This document shows positions 47,052-55,647 of a DNA stretch of 64,000 nt, piece after piece. The notes below the pieces were generated by a model. The model ran no database searches and had not been told where the DNA came from. It saw only the letters and a program-made list of their open reading frames with translations. The first letter of the stretch is position 1. Every line of letters starts with the position of its first letter. The stretch comes from Kumtagia sp963839725. GTDB taxonomy: Bacteria > Pseudomonadota > Alphaproteobacteria > Rhizobiales > Rhizobiaceae. The stretch covers positions 124,001 to 188,000 of the forward strand of contig CAWIWT010000026.1 of assembly GCA_963839725.1 (NCBI GenBank), in the 5' to 3' direction. The position numbers and the translations under genes are program-made.

Positions 47052-47576
47052 ATGCAAACGCAGCGCTCGAAAACCATCGCCTCTACCCGCTCGATCGAGC
47101 GGATCGGCTTCCTGACCCTCGCCCTCATCCTGCTCATCAACCTCGTCCAGCCGCTGTGGGCGCACGGATACAAGCTCGGCGATCTTGAAATCGGCCACCC
47201 GTGGTCGCGCGAAACGCCGGATGGCGCGAACGTGGCGGCCGGCTACCTTGTAATCAAAAACAACGGCACGACCGAGGATCGCCTGATCGCCGTCTCCTCC
47301 GGCATTTCGGAGAAGGGCGAAATCCACGAGATGTCGGTCAATGCCGATGGCGTGATGACCATGCGTGAGGTCAAGGAGATCGTCATTCCCGCCGGCGGCG
47401 AAGTCGCGCTGAAACCCGGCGGATTTCACCTGATGTTCGCCGGCCTCAAGGCGCCAGCCGTGAAGGACCAGAGGTTTCCCGGCACACTCACTTTCGAAAA
47501 AGCCGGCAAGATAGATGTGGAGTTCAAGGTCGACGCCAAGGCTGGCGAGGCAGACCACAGCGCCCACGGCGGATAG
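47052..47576 (+). CDS. Copper chaperone PCu(A)C family protein
   Basis: About 174 residues. A hydrophobic N-terminal segment (FLTLALILLINLVQPLWAHG) is followed by a cupredoxin-like PCuAC domain. The Cu(I)-binding pattern H-x-M...H-x-M is present as GEIHEMSVNADGVMTMREV and GGFHLMFAGLK. PCuAC delivers copper to cytochrome oxidase CuA or captures periplasmic copper. The C-terminus ends in a His-containing tail (DHSAHGG). The start at 47052 has GGACA seven bases before it; ATG 47022 is an alternative. It probably forms an operon with the DUF2946 gene upstream. Confidence 0.9.
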   Translation: MQTQRSKTIASTRSIERIGFLTLALILLINLVQPLWAHGYKLGDLEIGHPWSRETPDGANVAAGYLVIKNNGTTEDRLIAVSSGISEKGEIHEMSVNADGVMTMREVKEIVIPAGGEVALKPGGFHLMFAGLKAPAVKDQRFPGTLTFEKAGKIDVEFKVDAKAGEADHSAHGG

Positions 47577-47599
47577 CCCTTGCCATCATCGATGCGGTC

Positions 47600-48367
47600 G
47601 TGAAGTCTCACAGCCGCATCACGTTGGGAGAAGAGAGCCAGGTGGCGAAGGGCTGGTTCAGGCAGGAAACCATTCCAGCCGGCGTGACCCGCATCACCGA
47701 ACCGTGCGTTCATCCGTTCTTCCGCGCCAACCTCTACCGCATCGCAGGCCGAGATTTCGACATCCAACTGGATTTCGGAGTTGGCGTCGCCAGCCTGTCG
47801 GCGGCAATGTGCGATGCCGGCGGGCCGGTGCTCGCCATTGCGACCCACGCGCATGTGGACCACGTCGGCAGCTTTCACGAATATTCAAGCCGCGCCGGGC
47901 ACGCCGCTGAAGCCGAAATCTTCGCGACGATGAAGGACGAAGGCACGCTCGCCTCGTGGTTGGTGACGCAGGACGCAGCACTGGAGCGACTGCCTGCCCG
48001 CGGCTTTTCGCTGAAGAACTTCGGATTGATCCCCGCGCCGTTGACCCAGCTTCTCGGGGAAGCCGAGATGATCGATACCGGCAATCGCGTATTTACCGTG
48101 TTGCATTTACCCGGCCATTCGCCGGGTTCGATCGGCCTTCTGGACGAACATAATGGCGAGTTCTTCCCAGGCGATGCGATCTATGACGACGACTTGGTCG
48201 ACGATGTTCCCGGTTCAGATATAGAGGACTACATCCGGACCATGCAGCGCCTGATAACCCTAGATGTCGCCACGGTTCACGGCGGGCACGGCGAAAGCTT
48301 CGGCATGGCGCGGATGCACGAAATCGCGCAGGCCTATGTCGATACGAAACTGAAGCCTCGCGGCTGA
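47600..48367 (+). CDS. MBL-fold metallo-hydrolase
   Basis: A 255-residue metallo-beta-lactamase-fold hydrolase. The zinc motif HxHxDH is THAHVDHVGSFHEY, the second histidine region is VLHLPGHSPGSIGLL, the bridging Asp is FFPGDAIYDD and the last His is VHGGHGESFG. No signal peptide. The start GTG 47600 is provisional; GTG 47642 follows GGGAGAAGAGAG and is also reasonable. It lies 23 bp after the PCuAC gene, so co-transcription is possible, but nothing in the sequence links it to copper. Confidence 0.88.
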   Translation: MKSHSRITLGEESQVAKGWFRQETIPAGVTRITEPCVHPFFRANLYRIAGRDFDIQLDFGVGVASLSAAMCDAGGPVLAIATHAHVDHVGSFHEYSSRAGHAAEAEIFATMKDEGTLASWLVTQDAALERLPARGFSLKNFGLIPAPLTQLLGEAEMIDTGNRVFTVLHLPGHSPGSIGLLDEHNGEFFPGDAIYDDDLVDDVPGSDIEDYIRTMQRLITLDVATVHGGHGESFGMARMHEIAQAYVDTKLKPRG

Positions 48368-48383
48368 GGGGCAGCGACTACGG

Positions 48384-49520
48384 TCACGATTTAGCGGCCG
48401 TTGTATCGCTCGGAATGGCGTGCCGCCCAGATGTCCCGACAACGCTGCCTCGATCGAACGTAACCGCCTTGACGACTGCGAACACTTGGCGTCGCTGCGC
48501 CAGACCGAGCACTTCCACCGAACGCCGCGTGATGCGCGCGACGAGGCGGTCGCCGCCGCAGTCCAGCGAAACCAGTGCATCGGGTCCTTGGCCCGCCGAA
48601 ATGCTGATGATCGTACCGGCAAGCACATTCAGCGCGCTGATGCCGGTTGGCCGCTCGAGCGCTAGCATGACGTCACGGGCACGGATGCGCGCCCGCACCG
48701 TCGAGCCCGCGGGCGCATCAATGCCCGGCAGCCGCCATTCCCCGCCGGCCGAGCGCAGTACCGACAGGCCGTAGCCGTCATCCTGAAGCGTGATCTTCAA
48801 GCTGACCAGTGCTCCCGCTTCACTACGTTCCTCCTCGGAGAGCAAATCAAACCGCATGAGAATATCGTCGGCGGGGCCACTGGCAGCGACCTTGCCGTCG
48901 GCCAACACCACCACATCCGTCGCCAGCCGGGAAACCTCGGCAACGGAATGGCTTACATAGACAATCGGAATCTTTGTCTCATCCCGCAGGCGCTCGATAT
49001 AGGGCAGAATTTCCGCCTTGCGCGCATCGTCTAGCGAGGCGAGCGGCTCGTCCATCAGGATCAGCCTGGGGCTGGCGATCAGTGCCCGCCCGATCGCCAC
49101 CCGCTGCTTTTCCCCGCCGGAAAGCGACGCTGGCTTGCGCGCCAGCAGATGGCCGATGCCGAGCAGGTCGACCACGCCGGAGAAGTCGGCATAACGCTCC
49201 GCGGCAGGTGTGAAAAACCGGCCATAGGCGAGATTCTGGCTGACGGTCAGATGCGGGAACAGTCGCGCGTCCTGGAATACATAGCCAATCCGGCGCTTGT
49301 ATTTTGGCACGAAGACGCGCGCCTGCGTGTCGGCCAGAACACTGCCGTCGACCGCAACCCGGCCGTCGTCGGGCCGGATCAGCCCGGCGATGATATTGAC
49401 CAGCGATGTCTTACCCGATCCCGACGGCCCGAAAAGCGCGGTCAGCCGGCCGCTGCTCTCGAAAGCCGCGTCGAGCCGAAACTCGCCTTGCCGGTGGCGT
49501 GCCCGGACCGACAGCGTCAT
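48384..49520 (-). CDS. modC: Molybdate ABC transporter ATP-binding protein
   Basis: A 378-residue ATPase. Walker A is FGPSGSGKTSLVNIIAGLIR, the signature is PASLSGGEKQRVAIGRALI, and Walker B is RLILMDEPLASLDDARK. A C-terminal Mop/TOBE domain (about residues 290-360: LVSLDCGGDRLVARITRR) marks ModC rather than other ABC ATPases. Its start overlaps the modB stop by four bases (49517-49520). It powers molybdate import with ModA and ModB for molybdoenzymes, including nitrate reductase and, in rhizobia, nitrogenase. Confidence 0.95.
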   Translation of the reverse strand: MTLSVRARHRQGEFRLDAAFESSGRLTALFGPSGSGKTSLVNIIAGLIRPDDGRVAVDGSVLADTQARVFVPKYKRRIGYVFQDARLFPHLTVSQNLAYGRFFTPAAERYADFSGVVDLLGIGHLLARKPASLSGGEKQRVAIGRALIASPRLILMDEPLASLDDARKAEILPYIERLRDETKIPIVYVSHSVAEVSRLATDVVVLADGKVAASGPADDILMRFDLLSEEERSEAGALVSLKITLQDDGYGLSVLRSAGGEWRLPGIDAPAGSTVRARIRARDVMLALERPTGISALNVLAGTIISISAGQGPDALVSLDCGGDRLVARITRRSVEVLGLAQRRQVFAVVKAVTFDRGSVVGTSGRHAIPSDTTAAKS

Positions 49521-50218
49521 TCGATCTCAAAGCTCCGGTGGGCACGCCGCGCGAGCACCTCGGAGGCGACCAGCGCGATCATGGCGATGACGATCGACAC
49601 CAGCGTCAGCCGAAGCGCGCCAAGTTCGCCGCCAGGCACCTGCGTGAAAGTGTAGATGGCCGACGGCAGCGTCTGCGTCTCGCCCGGAATGTTGGAGACG
49701 AAGGTGATTGTCGCACCGAACTCGCCCATAGCCTTGGCGAAGCACAGGATCATGCCGGCGATGATGCCGGGCGCGATCAGCGGCAGTGTCACGGTGGCAA
49801 ACACCCAGGCCGGGCTGGCGCCAAGCGTGCCGGCGGCTGCCTCGAGCTTGCGGTCTACGGACTCCACCGACAGCCGGATCGCCCGTACCATCAGCGGGAA
49901 GGCCATGACACCACAGGCAAGAGCCGCCCCGGTCCAGCGGAACGAAAAAACGATGCCGAAATACTCGGCGAGAAACGCCCCGACCGGCCCGCGCTTGCCG
50001 AAGGTCAGCAGCAGGAGATAGCCGGTGACGACCGGCGGCAGGATCAGCGGCAGGTGGACGATGCCATTGAGTACCGACTTCCCCCAGAAATCCTTGCGGG
50101 CAAGCAGATAGGCGATCGCGATGCCAAACGGCAGGGCGACCACGGTCGCCCATATCGAGACCTTTATGGAGAGCCGGACCGCATTCCACTCATCCGGACT
50201 GAGGTCCAGCCACTCCAT
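49517..50218 (-). CDS. modB: Molybdate ABC transporter permease
   Basis: A 233-residue inner-membrane permease with about five to six helices and the family's diagnostic AMGEFGATITFVSNIPGETQ followed by TLPSAIYTFTQVPGG. The N-terminus is LSIKVSIWATVVALPFGIAI. It lies downstream of modA, separated by a 265-bp spacer with a repeat, and overlaps modC. The spacer may reduce modBC relative to modA. Confidence 0.95.
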   Translation of the reverse strand: MEWLDLSPDEWNAVRLSIKVSIWATVVALPFGIAIAYLLARKDFWGKSVLNGIVHLPLILPPVVTGYLLLLTFGKRGPVGAFLAEYFGIVFSFRWTGAALACGVMAFPLMVRAIRLSVESVDRKLEAAAGTLGASPAWVFATVTLPLIAPGIIAGMILCFAKAMGEFGATITFVSNIPGETQTLPSAIYTFTQVPGGELGALRLTLVSIVIAMIALVASEVLARRAHRSFEIE

Positions 50219-50221
50219 TGG

Positions 50222-50483
50222 CTAGCCTTGGACACTGATGCGCGCCGGCATCTCTGTTTCGTCATCCCGGCCAAGGAAGCGAAGCGACCACGAGCCGGGA
50301 TCCATTCCGAAAGGCTTCAGGCATTTTTGCTGATGCAAGAAAGCAACGTGGCGATCCAACGGAATGGATTCCGGAAAGGCTTTCTCCGCAGCACCTCGAA
50401 AACCTTCCAGGATGAACCTGGGACGCTCGGCGCCAATCATCACCGTGTTGAGACGCCAGGTGTCCATACCAGTTTGGAGAGTC
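50222..50483. repeat. Repeat-bearing spacer between modA and modB
   Basis: A family-A unit (GTCATCCCGGCC to GAGCCGGGATCC) covers 50261-50303. About 50 bases on, GGAATGGATTCCGGAAAGGC echoes the inverse of GGATCCATTCCGAAAGGC at the unit's end, giving an imperfect inverted pair to about 50390. No gene was seen. Such a structure inside an operon could act as a partial terminator or stabilise the modA message. Confidence 0.6.
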
Positions 50484-51287
50484 CTAGTTCGAATTAGGCG
50501 CCACCAATACCTTGAAACCCTGCTCTTCGAAAAGCGCCTTGGCTTTCGCCGATTGCAGGCACTTCAGGAAAGCCGGTGTATCGTCATCCTTTGAGCTTGC
50601 TGTCTGCGCCACCGGGTAGACGATCGGCTTGTGCGAATCCGCCGGGAAGGTGCCGATGATCTTGACCTTCTTTTCGGCTGCGGCATCGGTCTTGTAGACG
50701 ATGCCGAGCGGGGCCTCACCGGTCGAAACCAGAGCAAGCGCCGCGCGCGCATTCTCGGCTTGCGCCACCTTGCCCTCGACCGACCCCCAGACGCCGAGCG
50801 TCTGCAATGCCGACTTGCCATATTTGCCGGCCGGCACGGAATCGACATTGGCCATCGCCAGCCTGCCGTCGCCAAGCAGTTTTGCGAGGTCGAAATTCGG
50901 AGCGATTTCCGTGGCCGCCGCTGAATCCGCCGGCGCCACCAGCACGATGTTGTTGCCGAGCAGCTGCGTTTCGGTGTCCTTTTTCACCAGGTTCTTGTCG
51001 GACAGATAGGCCATCCAATCCAGATCGGCGGAAAAGAACACATCCGCCGGCGCGCCTTCCTCGATCTGCTTGGCGAGCGCCGAGCTGGCGGCGTAGGAGA
51101 TCGTCGCCTTTTCGCCGACGTCCGCCTCGCAGGCGCCATTAATGTTGTCGAGCGCGTTCTTCAGACTGGCAGCGGCGAACACGGTCAGCGTTTCTTCCGC
51201 CAGTGCAATGGGCATCGATGCCGCCAGCAAAGCGGCTATCCCACCCGTCGCGGCAAGCAGCCGCAATCCCAAACCGTTGCGTTTCAT
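50484..51287 (-). CDS. modA: Periplasmic molybdate-binding protein
   Basis: A 267-residue binding protein with a signal peptide (LRLLAATGGIAALLAASMPI, cleavage near ALAEE). Molybdate-binding segments are LTVFAAASLKNALDNI, ISYAASSALAKQIEEGAPAD, VFFSADLDWMAYL and GEAPLGIVYKTDA. The start at 51287 (MKRNGLGLRLL) replaces a long upstream frame (to 52193) that lies antisense to the peptidase gene. modA leads the modABC group on the minus strand. Confidence 0.94.
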   Translation of the reverse strand: MKRNGLGLRLLAATGGIAALLAASMPIALAEETLTVFAAASLKNALDNINGACEADVGEKATISYAASSALAKQIEEGAPADVFFSADLDWMAYLSDKNLVKKDTETQLLGNNIVLVAPADSAAATEIAPNFDLAKLLGDGRLAMANVDSVPAGKYGKSALQTLGVWGSVEGKVAQAENARAALALVSTGEAPLGIVYKTDAAAEKKVKIIGTFPADSHKPIVYPVAQTASSKDDDTPAFLKCLQSAKAKALFEEQGFKVLVAPNSN

Positions 51288-51701
51288 TGTGGCGAACACT
51301 CCCTGACTGACAACTTCCCCGCCGCCCATGCGCGGCGACAATTTCCCTGACCGATGTATCCAGTCAAACATAACAATGGAAGGCTTTGCAACCGGATGTG
51401 CAGAGAACCACCAATATTTCCGACAACCATCCAGCGATTCTGGATCACGGATAACACCATTCGGATATAACACTGTCGCTGCTCCCTGGCGCGGAGAGTT
51501 TTCTGCATTGCATCGCTGGCGGGTCGCGCATCGTCGTGCGCGTGGCTGGACGCGCACTGGCGCAATCCGGCGCCCGGCTCGCAGTCGCGGTGATGTCTCG
51601 AAGCTGCACTGGTTCAACGAGGCGGGCAAGCGTATCTGACGTCTTGCCGAAACAGACGGTGCATCGCAAAAGGGCGGCAACGCTGCAAGAGGATGCCCCG
51701 A
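51288..51701 (-). promoter_or_regulatory. Divergent promoter region of modA and the DmpA-like gene
   Basis: This 414-bp gap has no supported gene. On the minus strand two direct copies related to GTGTTAT(AT)CCG lie 14 bases apart (51462-51473 and 51448-51457). The GTTATAT core resembles half of a ModE box, but the usual inverted arrangement is not seen, so ModE control is only a possibility. Confidence 0.3.
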
Positions 51702-52820
51702 ATGACCGTCGCCGAACACCGCCGCACGCCTTCCGGCAAGGTGCGCGCCCGCCATTTCTCGATCCCCTTCGAAGGCACGCCGGGCCGCCTGAACGCCATA
51801 ACCGACGTGCCAGGTGTGTCTGTCGGCTACACGACGCTGATCTCCGGCGATGGACCGCTGACGGTAGGCGTCGGTCCGGTTCGCACCGGCGTCACAGCGA
51901 TCCTGCCGCGCCCCAGGCCCGATCTGGCAACGCCGGTCTTCGCCGGCATCTTCCGCCAGAACGGTGACGGCGAACTCACCGGCTCGCATCTGATCGAAGA
52001 GCTTGGCGCGTTCAATTTCCCGCTGACGATCACCAACACGCACTCCTGCGGCGTGGCGCGCGACGGCACGTTGCGGTGGATGCAGAAGGTCCTGCCAGCC
52101 GCGCTTGATGGTGCATGGGCGCTGCCGGTTTCCGGCGAGACGTATGACGGTTTCCTCAGCGACATCAACGGCCACCACCTGACCTTTGACCATGTCGCGG
52201 CGGCGCTGGACAACGCCACGACCGGTCCGATCGAGGAAGGTAGCGTCGGCGGCGGCACCGGCATGATCACCTTCGGCTTCAAGGCGGGCTGCGGTACCGC
52301 CTCGCGCCTGGTCGAATGGAATGGCCAGACCTTCACCGTCGGCACCTTCGTCCAGTCAAATTTCGGCGACCGCCACAACCTGACGGTTCGCGGCGTGAGG
52401 CCCAATCTCATGGAACCCGTGATCAAGGAGGGTACGCCGCGCGCCGAGAAAAGCTCGATCATCGCGGTGGTCGCTACCGACGCGCCGTTCATCTCTCACC
52501 AGATGGCGCGGCTGGCGCGGCGCGTTCCGCTCGGCGTGGCGCTGACCGGCGGCTTCGGCTACACCACATCCGGCGACATCTATCTTGCCTTCACGACGGC
52601 GAATGCTGACGCCGTGCGCGCCGCTTCCGGCGGCTTGTCGAGGGCCGAATACATTCCGGACGTGGACATCAACCGTTTCTTCGACGCAGTGATCCAGTCT
52701 ATCGAGGAAGCCATACTCAACGCATTGATTGCCAACGAAGGCATGACCGGCCGCGACGGTAATTTTGTCCCAGCCTTGCCAAGAAGCTGGCTCGAAAAGG
52801 CGTTCCCACCAGTGCCTTGA
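51702..52820 (+). CDS. P1-family (DmpA/L-aminopeptidase) self-processing peptidase
   Basis: About 372 residues. N-terminal NAITDVPGVSVGYTTLI, GPVRTGVTAILPRPRPDLA, TITNTHSCGVARDGTLRW and GSVGGGTGMITFGFKAGCGT match the DmpA family. The predicted autoproteolytic site is before a serine in AEKSSIIAVVATDAPFISHQ, which would yield alpha and beta chains with an N-terminal serine nucleophile. Such enzymes remove N-terminal D- or L-residues from peptides or act on beta-peptides. The start at 51702 is preferred to 51693 because AGAGG then lies at a good distance. Confidence 0.9.
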   Translation: MTVAEHRRTPSGKVRARHFSIPFEGTPGRLNAITDVPGVSVGYTTLISGDGPLTVGVGPVRTGVTAILPRPRPDLATPVFAGIFRQNGDGELTGSHLIEELGAFNFPLTITNTHSCGVARDGTLRWMQKVLPAALDGAWALPVSGETYDGFLSDINGHHLTFDHVAAALDNATTGPIEEGSVGGGTGMITFGFKAGCGTASRLVEWNGQTFTVGTFVQSNFGDRHNLTVRGVRPNLMEPVIKEGTPRAEKSSIIAVVATDAPFISHQMARLARRVPLGVALTGGFGYTTSGDIYLAFTTANADAVRAASGGLSRAEYIPDVDINRFFDAVIQSIEEAILNALIANEGMTGRDGNFVPALPRSWLEKAFPPVP

Positions 52821-52994
52821 GGGCGAAAGGAAGCTCTGAACCGGCTGCTATATTTCAGTCCAACACCCCTCGGGCGCTTCTTTTCTCAATTCAGCGAAAC
52901 TCCAGCGTTGGCGATTGATGCTGAGATTGCTACGGCGTCAGCACAGCGCCGTTCGGATCGGCGAAATCCTGGATCGGCGCGGGCGCTGCGCCGC

Positions 52995-53798
52995 TCAGGA
53001 GGCCTTGTCGACCTTCTTCAGGAAAGACTTGAGCTCCTTCGAGTCCATTCGGACGATGTGCTTTTCTTCGGGATACGCCTTGCTGTTGACGTCCGCAACA
53101 TATTCGGAGAACGCCGCGATGCGCTCGGCCTGCAGCCGGTCATATTCTGCGGCGAAATTGCGATAGACCTTGGAATGGCGTGGCATATGCCCCCGGTTCT
53201 GACCGAGAATATCCTCGGCGAACAAATATTGCGCATCGCAGCCGGTGCCCGCGCCCATCGACAGCATGATCAGCGATGTGCGCTCCGAGATTGCCTGCGC
53301 CACCTCGACCGGCACCACCTCGATCTCGGCGCCGATCGCGCCCGCCGCCTCGTACTTCTTGACTGCTTCGAAAATCTCAAAGGCGGTTTCGGCCGTCTTG
53401 CCGACGGCCTTGAACCCACCGGTCCAAGTGGCGCGCGACGGGATCAACCCGACATGGCCGATGACTGGAATATTGTCATCGGCCATGCGTTTGACGGTTG
53501 CGTAGCCGGCGCTGCAATAGACGGCATCGGCGCCGGCCTTGTAGAGACGGAACGCCCAGCGGACAAAATCGTCCGCCGTGCCGATCTCATAGAAATTGTC
53601 GCCCGGCATGGAGAAAAGGCTGGGTGCGGCATCGCGGTATTGCGGATTGAGCATCAGCTCCGGCGGAATCGAGACAATATCGACGCCGGCGCGCTCCGCC
53701 GCCTCCGCTTCCTGCAGCGTCATGACGCGCAGCATGGTAAGCTGCCGCTTGCCTTTCATGGCGCGAAGGTCCGCGACTGTAGGTCTCTTCCGGCTCAT
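52995..53798 (-). CDS. PanB-superfamily protein lacking the canonical metal ligands
   Basis: A 267-residue TIM-barrel protein related to ketopantoate hydroxymethyltransferase. The retained segments are VIGHVGLIPSRATWTGGFKA, IEVVPVEVAQAISERTSLIM and LSMGAGTGCDAQYLF. The family's three Mg2+ ligands (Asp45, Asp84, Glu114 in E. coli PanB) fall where this protein has VSIPPEL, FSMPGDNF and YCSAGY, so all three appear replaced. The catalytic-Glu region (E181 in E. coli) is kept as IEVVPVEV. A role in pantothenate synthesis is therefore doubtful, and no panC is nearby. It ends the catabolic cluster on the minus strand, after a palindromic repeat, and may perform a retro-aldol-type step. Confidence 0.82.
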   Translation of the reverse strand: MSRKRPTVADLRAMKGKRQLTMLRVMTLQEAEAAERAGVDIVSIPPELMLNPQYRDAAPSLFSMPGDNFYEIGTADDFVRWAFRLYKAGADAVYCSAGYATVKRMADDNIPVIGHVGLIPSRATWTGGFKAVGKTAETAFEIFEAVKKYEAAGAIGAEIEVVPVEVAQAISERTSLIMLSMGAGTGCDAQYLFAEDILGQNRGHMPRHSKVYRNFAAEYDRLQAERIAAFSEYVADVNSKAYPEEKHIVRMDSKELKSFLKKVDKAS

Positions 53799-53831
53799 CG
53801 ATTGAATTCCCCTATTAACTGTTGCAAGAAT

Positions 53832-53969
53832 ACCACCCCCTCACCGGCCCTCCGGACCACCTCTCCCCAGAGGGGAGAGGAAATCCCGAGCTGGATAAGC
53901 GCGGGCGGTGCCACAGCGTTCCTCTCCCCTCTGGGGAGAAGTGACCCGGAGGGCCGGTGGGGGGTGCCA
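53832..53969. repeat. 138-bp palindromic family-B element
   Basis: ACCACCCCCTCACCGGCCCT at the left complements GGGCCGGTGGGGGGT at the right. CTCTCCCCAGAGGGGAGAGG and CCTCTCCCCTCTGGGGAGAA each form internal hairpins. It lies between the Rieske gene and the PanB-like gene and could separate their transcripts. Confidence 0.75.
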
Positions 53970-53996
53970 AATACGCCGAGGCTTGCGACCCAGGCC

Positions 53997-54308
53997 TTAG
54001 ATCTGAACGAGAACCTTCCCCCCTTCCACCTTCACCGGATAGGTCTGCAGGTTGACGCAGACGGGCGCACCCTTGGCCTGGCCGGTCTTGTAGTTGAAGC
54101 GGCCGTTATGCTTCGGGCATTCGATGATGTCGTCCATCACCAGCCCGCCCGCCAGATGCACCTTTTCATGCGTGCACAGGCCATCCGTGGCGAAAAACTC
54201 GTCGTCGGGCGAGCGGTAGATCGCGAAGGTACGTCCTCCATGATCGAATCGGATCACGTCTTCCTCGTCGACATCATCCGCGCCACAGGCCACTACCCAA
54301 TCCGCCAT
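53997..54308 (-). CDS. MocE-like Rieske [2Fe-2S] ferredoxin
   Basis: A 103-residue soluble Rieske ferredoxin. The cluster ligands are C-x-H in GLCTHEKVHLAGG and C-x-x-H in IECPKHNGRFNY, and the whole domain is present. The start at 54308 (MADWVVACGADDVDEED) has GGAG seven bases before it. In Rhizobium leguminosarum MocE is the ferredoxin of the mocDEF rhizopine demethylase; here the gene likewise follows a MocD-like oxygenase gene. No ferredoxin reductase (MocF) is encoded in the window, so a reductase from elsewhere would be needed. Confidence 0.88.
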   Translation of the reverse strand: MADWVVACGADDVDEEDVIRFDHGGRTFAIYRSPDDEFFATDGLCTHEKVHLAGGLVMDDIIECPKHNGRFNYKTGQAKGAPVCVNLQTYPVKVEGGKVLVQI

Positions 54309-54494
54309 GCCAATCTCCAATTTCGGTCAATGCAATCTGCTCGATGCGAGCCGCCTGTCATGGAAACTCGCTCCTGCGAACCGCATGGCGGATGCTTTCG
54401 TGAACCGGAACGGAGCGCACTTTGGATACGTGGGCATCGGAAGCGGAGTAAGCGCCGCAATACGGCCGTGGGAGTAGAGTTTCCGGGCAGGCGG

Positions 54495-55595
54495 TCATTC
54501 CGCCGCGGCTCCTACACCCATCGAATGGAACTCCTCGCGATAAGGCCGCGCCGTTGGCGGCAACTCGCGGCGGAGGTAAAAATCCTCATATTTCAGCTGC
54601 TTGAGCAGTACTGGCCACACCTCGCGATAGGCGTGCCACATCGATGGGTTCGGCTCTGGCAAATCATGTTTGATCAGCTCGTGCAGCTTCGGCAGCGCAT
54701 GATACGGCACCATCGGGTACATGTGGTGTTCGACATGGTAGTTCATGTTCCAGTAAATGAACCGGCTAATCGGGTTCATGTACACCGTACGGGAGTTGAG
54801 CCGATGGTCGACTACGTTGTCGGCAAGGCCGATGTGCTGCAGCAGGCCGGTCAGCACCATGTGCCACATGCCGTAGAGGCGCGGCACGCCGATGAGCATC
54901 ACCGGTAGCCATGAATGCAAGTAAAGCGCCAGCGCAATCGTCGCGACATAGATTGCGATGTGCCAGCGCGCGGCGATGATCGCCTTGTGCTGCTCCATCT
55001 CCGGAATGAAGCTCTTCTCGTCCGGCGAAAGATTGCCGAAGGCGTTGCGCACCAGCGTCGGCAAGGAAAAGCGGAAGTCCAGAACGCCGATGAAGGTAAG
55101 CGCGGCGCGCAACAGATCCGGCGGACGCATTACCGCGATTTCCGCATCGCGCCCGACAATGATCGTGTCCGTGTGGTGGCGGGCATGGCTCCAGCGCCAG
55201 GTTACCGGATTGCGCATCAGCATGAAGCTCGCGATCTCGTAGATCACGTCGTTCATCCAGCGCGTCTTGAACGCGGTGCCATGACCGCATTCGTGCCAGC
55301 GCGAGTCGCTGGAGGAGCCGTAAAGCACGCCGTAGACGAAGAAGAATGGCACGCACCACCACGTGCCCCAGAAATAGATGGCGCCGGCCGCAGAGATCAG
55401 AATCGCAGCGATCCAAATGACGGTGTCGCGGATCGCCGGCCCATCGGAGCGCTGCATCAACTCCTTCATGACCTTGCGCGGCACGTCGGAGTGATACCAC
55501 TCGGCTGAAGCCAGCCCGGTTTCGATGGCAATTCGCGTACTTTCGCCGGTAAGGCTGTAGTCGCGCTTTTTCTTTTCGGGGGCGGCCATTGTCAT
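54495..55595 (-). CDS. MocD-like membrane di-iron oxygenase / fatty-acid-desaturase family
   Basis: A 366-residue membrane protein with the three histidine boxes of the desaturase/hydroxylase superfamily: HECGHG, HARHHTDT and NYHVEHHMYP. Hydrophobic pairs flank them (AAILISAAGAIYFWGTWW, HIAIYVATIALALYLHSW). MocD of R. leguminosarum belongs here and, with MocE, demethylates 3-O-methyl-scyllo-inosamine. Position next to the Rieske gene and inside a sugar-catabolic cluster favours a MocD-like oxygenase over lipid desaturation. The start at 55595 follows GGAGG by five bases; ATGs at 55607 and 55589 are alternatives. Confidence 0.85.
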   Translation of the reverse strand: MTMAAPEKKKRDYSLTGESTRIAIETGLASAEWYHSDVPRKVMKELMQRSDGPAIRDTVIWIAAILISAAGAIYFWGTWWCVPFFFVYGVLYGSSSDSRWHECGHGTAFKTRWMNDVIYEIASFMLMRNPVTWRWSHARHHTDTIIVGRDAEIAVMRPPDLLRAALTFIGVLDFRFSLPTLVRNAFGNLSPDEKSFIPEMEQHKAIIAARWHIAIYVATIALALYLHSWLPVMLIGVPRLYGMWHMVLTGLLQHIGLADNVVDHRLNSRTVYMNPISRFIYWNMNYHVEHHMYPMVPYHALPKLHELIKHDLPEPNPSMWHAYREVWPVLLKQLKYEDFYLRRELPPTARPYREEFHSMGVGAAAE

Positions 55596-55647
55596 GGGAA
55601 CCTCCATCTCCGGCAGTTTGCGTCAATCGTCTCGCTGCGTGGCATTG

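Noticed and set aside
52995..53798. Annotation as the pantothenate-pathway enzyme PanB
   Set aside because: The metal ligands are replaced, no panC is adjacent and the context is catabolic; kept as a superfamily member only.
52908..54908. 666-residue plus-strand open frame
   Set aside because: It lies antisense to the PanB-like, Rieske and MocD-like genes, which have clear motifs; long antisense frames are common in GC-rich DNA.
54495..55595. Simple membrane-lipid fatty-acid desaturase
   Set aside because: Not excluded, but the adjacent MocE-like Rieske gene and sugar-catabolic context favour a MocD-like oxygenase.
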